64,000 nucleotides of DNA. Origin: Novosphingobium profundi. GTDB taxonomy: Bacteria > Pseudomonadota > Alphaproteobacteria > Sphingomonadales > Sphingomonadaceae. Below are positions 60,102 through 64,000 of this stretch, in pieces (position 1 is the stretch's first letter; each line of letters starts with the position of its first letter). The translations under genes and the position numbers were made by a program. The notes beneath the pieces are model-generated. The model was not told where the DNA came from. It saw only the letters and a list, made by a program, of their open reading frames with translations, and did no database searches. Location: assembly GCF_018491765.1 (NCBI RefSeq), contig NZ_JABWCU010000021.1:45512-109511 (forward strand). The letters run 5' to 3'.

Positions 60102-62569
60102 TACCAGGACTTGCCGACCACGAGGCGGAAGTTGCGCCCGAAGATCGGTCGCCCGTAGATCGCCTCGGCGCTGCCCTGTCCGGCCAGCGAGTCGGTGCGG
60201 GTATTGCCTTCGGTCAGGCCATGGGCGTTGAACAGGTTGTCGCCCACCACCTGGAGCTGCCAGGTACCGTGCCGGAGCGTCACGCCCGCGCCGACGGTGC
60301 CGTAGGCGGGCAGAGCGGTGTTGTTGTAGAGGTCGACGAAGCGCTTGCCCATGTAGGTGTAGCGTCCGTAGATCGAGACGTCGGTTTCGCCGGTGGTGAA
60401 GTCGAAGCTCGGGCGGATATTGCCGTAGACCTTGGGCTGGCGCACGATCTGGTTGCCTTCGGCCTGTTCGGGATCGGCCCCGGTCGCGCTCTGGAAGTTC
60501 TTGTACTTGGGATCGCTGACGGTGAGCGCGCCGTTGAGGGTGAACCAGGGGGTCACGCTCCAGGCCCCGTCGAACTCGACGCCCTTGACTTGCGCCTCGC
60601 CGATGAAGGGCACGTTGACGTCGTTGCGCCCGGTGGTCGGATCGTAGGCCAGGAACGAGGCGTTGAGCGGGTCAAAATTGGTGTAGAAGCCGGTGACGTA
60701 GAGGTACGAGCGGCCCATCGCCAGCTTGAGGCCCGCCTCGAACTGGTCGGCCTTGGTGGTGATGATGGTGGGATTGATGCTCATCACCGTCTGCACGTTG
60801 GGCGGCGTCTCGAGATGCGAGGCGCGGCCGTAGACGCCGAAATTGCCGGTGAAGTCGTAGTTCGCGCCGATCGTCCAGTTGGTGACGTTCGGCTTGAGCT
60901 TCTGGTTGACGATCACCCCGGTGAAGGCGCGGGTGGTGTCGTCGGCAAGCGTGGTGCCATCGCCAAGGTCCGCCTGTTCGGTCAGCGCGGCCCAGCCCTT
61001 GTAGCTGTAGCGCTCGTGGCGGATGCCCGCATCGATGCGCAGGCCCGGCACGATCTCCCAGGTGTCGTTGGCGTAGAGCGCGAACATCTTAGCGTCCGCA
61101 TCGCCCCGGTTGAGCGTGGCGGTGTAGTTGACCACGCCGTTGTCGGTGACGCGGCCCAGCTCGTTGCCCGCCGCGTCGTAGGCGACCAGGTCGAGCGTGC
61201 GCGGCTGGCCCGCCACCTCGATCAGGTAGTTCTGGTAAAGCGTGCGGCTGCTCTCGCCATAGAGGCTGCCGTAGAGGCCGAGCTTGACGTCGTGGCTGCC
61301 GATCCCGGTCTCGAATTTCCTGGCGACCGAGAGGTTGGCCTGGCCCGAATAGAACTTCGAGTGGATGTCGCGGTACTGGCCCTGCATGACGAGGCCCGAG
61401 GCCGCGTAGGGATCATAGACCGTGTCGGTGCCCGCGAGGGTGTAGCCGAAGTGATCCACGGCCCCGAACGCGCTCGTGGCGCGGGCGAGGAAGCCCGAGG
61501 CGTAAGTGTCGGCATCGGCCGGGTTGGTGGTCGAATAGAACGCGGTGAAGTCGAGCTTGCCCTGGGTGTAGCCCGCCGCGGCGGTGACCAGCCAGCCGTC
61601 GAAGTCGCCTTCGTAGTGCGCCCCGAAGTTCACCATCTGCATGTGACGTCCGTCCGAGAGGTCGGAATTGCGGCTCTGCACCTGGCCGTTGCCGTCGCGG
61701 TACTTGAGGTTGACGTTGCGCAGCGAGGGCGAGTTCATCGTGCCCTCGAAGTAGTCGATGTACTTGTCCAGCGATTCCCCGGTCAGCGGGTTGCTGGTCG
61801 GGATCGGCAGGTAGAACACATTGTGATCGTTGACGTAGTTGAGGTTCAGCTTGATGAACCCGTTGTCCGTCACATGCTTGATGTTGGCGCGGATCTGGCC
61901 GCCCTTGTCGTTGGGGAAACCGTTGTCGCGGTAGCCGTCGTGGTAGCGCAGGAAGCCGCCGACCGCATAGTAGGTGTCCTTGGCCAGCTTGCCCGCCTGG
62001 TAGGCGTCGAGGCGGTAGAGGCCGGTGTCGCCCAGCGTGACTTGCGCCTTGCCGCGCGGGGTCTCGTCGCCGGTCACGGTGATCGCGTTGATGATCGCGC
62101 CCGAATAGCTGGCGTAGACCGGGGCCGGACCGCCGCGCACGACTTCGACGTGGTCGGTCATCAGGTCCTGCTTGAGGATCGCGTCGCCGCGGAAGAACAC
62201 ACCGTCGTTCTCGTGGAACAGCGGCAGCCCGTCCTGCTGGAAGCTGACGAAGCCGCCGTCGTTGGGCAGGCCGCGGATGCGGTAGATGTTCTGGACCTCG
62301 CCGCCGGTGATCTCGGTCTGGAAGCCGGGGAGCTGGCCGATGAGGTCGGCGAAGTTGACCGGCGCGATCTTCTCGACGTCCTCCTGCGAGATCGTGTTGA
62401 CCGCGTAGGAAACATCGAAGCGGCGCTCGGCGCGGGTCGAGCCGGTGACGATGATGTCCTCGCCCTGCGGCGCGTCGGCGGCAGGTGCGGCCTCGTCGGC
62501 AAGGGCCGGAGTGATGGCGGTCGCAAGCGCGGTGATCGCGGCGCTCGTGGCGAGAATGGTCCTGAACAT
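60101..62569 (-). CDS. TonB-dependent receptor (outer membrane)
   Basis: The 822 residues have a signal peptide (about 1-24, ITALATAITPALA), a TonB-box-like stretch (EDIIVTGSTRAE) and a plug (VNTISQEDVEKIAPVNFADL, NIYRIRGLPNDGGFVSFQQD, VEVVRGGPAPVYASYSGAI). The barrel ends NFRLVVGKSW with a terminal aromatic. It is the first gene of the receptor-YdcF-nuclease operon and divergent from the ROK regulator, 121 bases away, which probably controls it. The plug wording GGPAPVYAS resembles receptors for sugars or other organic nutrients rather than simple siderophore receptors, but the substrate is uncertain. Confidence 0.93.
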   Translation of the reverse strand: MFRTILATSAAITALATAITPALADEAAPAADAPQGEDIIVTGSTRAERRFDVSYAVNTISQEDVEKIAPVNFADLIGQLPGFQTEITGGEVQNIYRIRGLPNDGGFVSFQQDGLPLFHENDGVFFRGDAILKQDLMTDHVEVVRGGPAPVYASYSGAIINAITVTGDETPRGKAQVTLGDTGLYRLDAYQAGKLAKDTYYAVGGFLRYHDGYRDNGFPNDKGGQIRANIKHVTDNGFIKLNLNYVNDHNVFYLPIPTSNPLTGESLDKYIDYFEGTMNSPSLRNVNLKYRDGNGQVQSRNSDLSDGRHMQMVNFGAHYEGDFDGWLVTAAAGYTQGKLDFTAFYSTTNPADADTYASGFLARATSAFGAVDHFGYTLAGTDTVYDPYAASGLVMQGQYRDIHSKFYSGQANLSVARKFETGIGSHDVKLGLYGSLYGESSRTLYQNYLIEVAGQPRTLDLVAYDAAGNELGRVTDNGVVNYTATLNRGDADAKMFALYANDTWEIVPGLRIDAGIRHERYSYKGWAALTEQADLGDGTTLADDTTRAFTGVIVNQKLKPNVTNWTIGANYDFTGNFGVYGRASHLETPPNVQTVMSINPTIITTKADQFEAGLKLAMGRSYLYVTGFYTNFDPLNASFLAYDPTTGRNDVNVPFIGEAQVKGVEFDGAWSVTPWFTLNGALTVSDPKYKNFQSATGADPEQAEGNQIVRQPKVYGNIRPSFDFTTGETDVSIYGRYTYMGKRFVDLYNNTALPAYGTVGAGVTLRHGTWQLQVVGDNLFNAHGLTEGNTRTDSLAGQGSAEAIYGRPIFGRNFRLVVGKSW

Positions 62570-62690
62570 GAATGCCCCTCATGAATGTCGGCGTCGCCGG
62601 GAGAGAGGCGACGGGGGGCCAGTGCCGGTTCACTGTGACGTTTTTAATTATTGTTGTGAAAATAAATAAAAGGCCCTACCCGCAGGGGCC
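62570..62690 (+). promoter_or_regulatory. divergent promoter region between TonB receptor and ROK gene
   Basis: The gap contains an AT-rich stretch at about 62638-62668 (TTTTTAATTATTGTTGTGAA and beyond) in otherwise GC-rich DNA, well placed for promoters and a ROK operator. I see no clear palindrome. Confidence 0.45.
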
Positions 62691-63803
62691 ATGGCCATTC
62701 CCGCTTTCGACAAGGACCAGCGCCGCATCGTCCAGGAGCTGCGCAAGGCGGGCGCGCTGTCGCGCTCGGCGCTGGCCGAGCGGCTCGAGATCAGCCCCAC
62801 CGCGCTGACCCGCATTTCGCGTGAACTGCTGGCGCAGGGCGTCGTCGAGGAGGTCGGGGAAGGCGCGGCGCAAGGGCGCGGGCGCCCGGCGATCCCGCTG
62901 CGACTGGCGCCCGGCGGGGGCTATGCGGTGGGGGCGAGCGCGCACAAGGGGTTGCTCGATATCGCCCTTGTCGATTTTGCGGGCGAAGTCGTCGCCTCGC
63001 ACCGCGAGAAAAGCGATCCGATCGATCCGCTCGGCTTCGCGCGGCGGGTGCGGCGCCTCACCCACGATCTCGTCGAGCGCCACGGATTGCTTGGCCAGCG
63101 CATGCTGGGGCTGGGCGTCGCGGTCCCCGGTCCGGCGCTCTCGCCCGAAGGCGAGCGCTGGAGCGTGGTGGAAGACATGCCGGGCTGGCGGGGCGCGTCC
63201 TTGCGCTCGATCCTTTCCGCCGAACTGGGCTGGCCCTTGTGGCTCGAGAACGACGCCAATGCGGCCGCGCTCGCCGAGTTCTACATGGGCGGCCTCTTGC
63301 GCGAATTCGCGACCGTGGTGGTGGTGCTGCTCGGCTACGGGATCGGCGCGGGGGTGATCGTCGACGGGCGGCTCGTGCGCGGGCAGTTCGGCGTCGCGGG
63401 CGAGATCGGCTGCCTCTTTCCCGGCGACCGGCCGCGCCCGAGCCCGCTCGACCTGCTCGCGACCTTGCGCGCGAGCGGCTGCGCGGTGTCCTCGCTCGGC
63501 GCGATCGACATGGCCTGCCCGGCGCAGCGCGCGGCGATCGCGCCGTGGATGGACCGGGCGGCCGGCCAGCTCGAGGTCGTCGCCAACACCGCCTTCGCCT
63601 GGCTCGACCCCGGCGCGGTGGTGCTGGCAGGGACGGTGCCGGGCGAGGTGCTCGAAGGGCTGGCGAGCCGCCTGCGCGGCGCGGCGCTGGTGACCACCGT
63701 CGAAGGGCGCGGGCCGCCGGTGCGGGTCTCGGCGCTGCGCGGCTCGCCGGTCACGCTGGGCGCCGCGCTTCTGCCGATCCACGCGCTTTCGGCCGGGAGC
63801 TGA
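62691..63803 (+). CDS. ROK-family transcriptional regulator lacking the zinc motif
   Basis: The 370 residues have an N-terminal winged HTH (10-65: RRIVQELRKAGALSRSALAERL, ISPTALTRISRELL) and a ROK sugar-kinase-like domain. LENDANAAALAEFYMGG and GYGIGAGVIVDGRLVRG are the sugar/ATP-side motifs. The usual zinc motif (GEIGH followed by CxCGxxGC) is absent: the sequence reads GEIGCLFPGDRPRP. It therefore acts as regulator, not kinase, and with an altered effector site. It probably represses the divergent receptor operon until a sugar or related ligand binds. Confidence 0.88.
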   Translation: MAIPAFDKDQRRIVQELRKAGALSRSALAERLEISPTALTRISRELLAQGVVEEVGEGAAQGRGRPAIPLRLAPGGGYAVGASAHKGLLDIALVDFAGEVVASHREKSDPIDPLGFARRVRRLTHDLVERHGLLGQRMLGLGVAVPGPALSPEGERWSVVEDMPGWRGASLRSILSAELGWPLWLENDANAAALAEFYMGGLLREFATVVVVLLGYGIGAGVIVDGRLVRGQFGVAGEIGCLFPGDRPRPSPLDLLATLRASGCAVSSLGAIDMACPAQRAAIAPWMDRAAGQLEVVANTAFAWLDPGAVVLAGTVPGEVLEGLASRLRGAALVTTVEGRGPPVRVSALRGSPVTLGAALLPIHALSAGS

Positions 63804-63849
63804 GCGGGATTTGGCTTGATCGCCCCGGTGCAGCGGCTAAGCCATCGGC

Positions 63850-64000
63850 ATGAAGGACCAAGGTGATCCCCGGATGGGGAGTGAGACGAGGATCGGCGAT
63901 GTCGCGCAGGCCGCGGGCGTTTCGATCCGCACCGTGTCGCGGGTCCTCAACAAGTCCCCCAAGGTCAACGCGGCGACGCGCGCGAAGATCGAGCAGGCCA
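63850..64000 (+). CDS. LacI-family transcriptional regulator, 3' truncated by the window edge
   Basis: Fifty residues from the ATG at 63850 are visible. RIGDVAQAAGVSIRTVSRVL is the LacI HTH, followed by NKSPKVNAATRAKIEQA. The effector domain lies beyond the window. Only 46 bases separate it from the ROK gene, so the two regulators may be co-expressed. Confidence 0.85.
   Translation, partial: MKDQGDPRMGSETRIGDVAQAAGVSIRTVSRVLNKSPKVNAATRAKIEQA

Noticed and set aside
1..64000. tRNA or rRNA genes, insertion sequences or integrases.
   Set aside because: I saw no cloverleaf-like or rRNA-like segment, no transposase motif and no terminal inverted repeats with target duplications. A dedicated search could still find short ones.

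Overview
The window is a high-GC stretch whose gene content (TonB-dependent receptors, HWE-type kinases, a LOV protein, an RPA-type replication initiator with ParA/ParB) fits a sphingomonad alphaproteobacterium such as Novosphingobium. The parA-parB-repA block (40393-44514), with an adjacent iteron-like array and parS-like palindromes, says the replicon is a large plasmid or secondary chromosome (the RPA type of sphingomonad megaplasmid), not the main chromosome. This placement is inference from family knowledge. ParA, ParB and Rep themselves are clearly recognisable.

Layout. (1) 1-13178: a plus-strand catabolic and uptake cluster: IclR regulator (5' truncated), secreted amidohydrolase, MHS-type MFS carrier, secreted M14 peptidase, nitrilase-family amidase, creatininase-like hydrolase, RraA-like protein, Lrp/AsnC regulator, cystathionine beta-lyase-like enzyme and a TonB-dependent receptor. 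Most neighbours overlap by 1-4 bases. The substrate is unknown, probably a peptide- or amide-containing compound. (2) 13821-29103: two convergent operons for a multihaem electron-transfer system. The plus operon encodes a 5-haem cytochrome, a tandem GlcG/HbpS-domain lipoprotein, an outer-membrane beta-barrel and a 10-haem cytochrome with an LVIVD propeller. The minus operon encodes a flavin/2x cNMP-binding/4x[4Fe-4S] fusion oxidoreductase, a five-helix b-type cytochrome, an FHA-TM-decahaem fusion and a CpdA-like cyclic-nucleotide phosphodiesterase. (3) 29259-34583: a CcmI-like TPR protein, then a minus operon of CHASE2-class III cyclase, small TPR-like protein, FecR-domain protein and a DUF5706/PycTM-like membrane protein.

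(4) 34781-38523: XRE regulator, then a VIT/VWA sortase-target protein with its class GN sortase. (5) 38524-44600: replication and partition region. (6) 44732-50735: light/stress signalling: short LOV protein, CheB-CheR-PAS-HWE kinase, single-domain response regulator, and a convergent PAS-PAS-HWE kinase. (7) 51281-64000: two more TonB-dependent receptors, a secreted esterase, nicotinate phosphoribosyltransferase, a GPH-like MFS carrier, an S1/P1-nuclease-like enzyme, a YdcF-family protein, a ROK regulator and the start of a LacI regulator.

The strongest candidate for an undescribed system is region 2 plus region 3: a possible trans-envelope electron conduit (cytoplasmic flavin/Fe-S enzyme, membrane cytochrome b, tethered periplasmic decahaem, outer-membrane barrel plus decahaem) that carries its own cyclic-nucleotide module. 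That module has a synthase (CHASE2 cyclase), a degrader (CpdA-like), a receptor (two intact cNMP-binding cassettes in the redox enzyme) and a possible second effector (PycTM-like protein). The domain calls come from motifs visible in the sequence; the wiring is inference.
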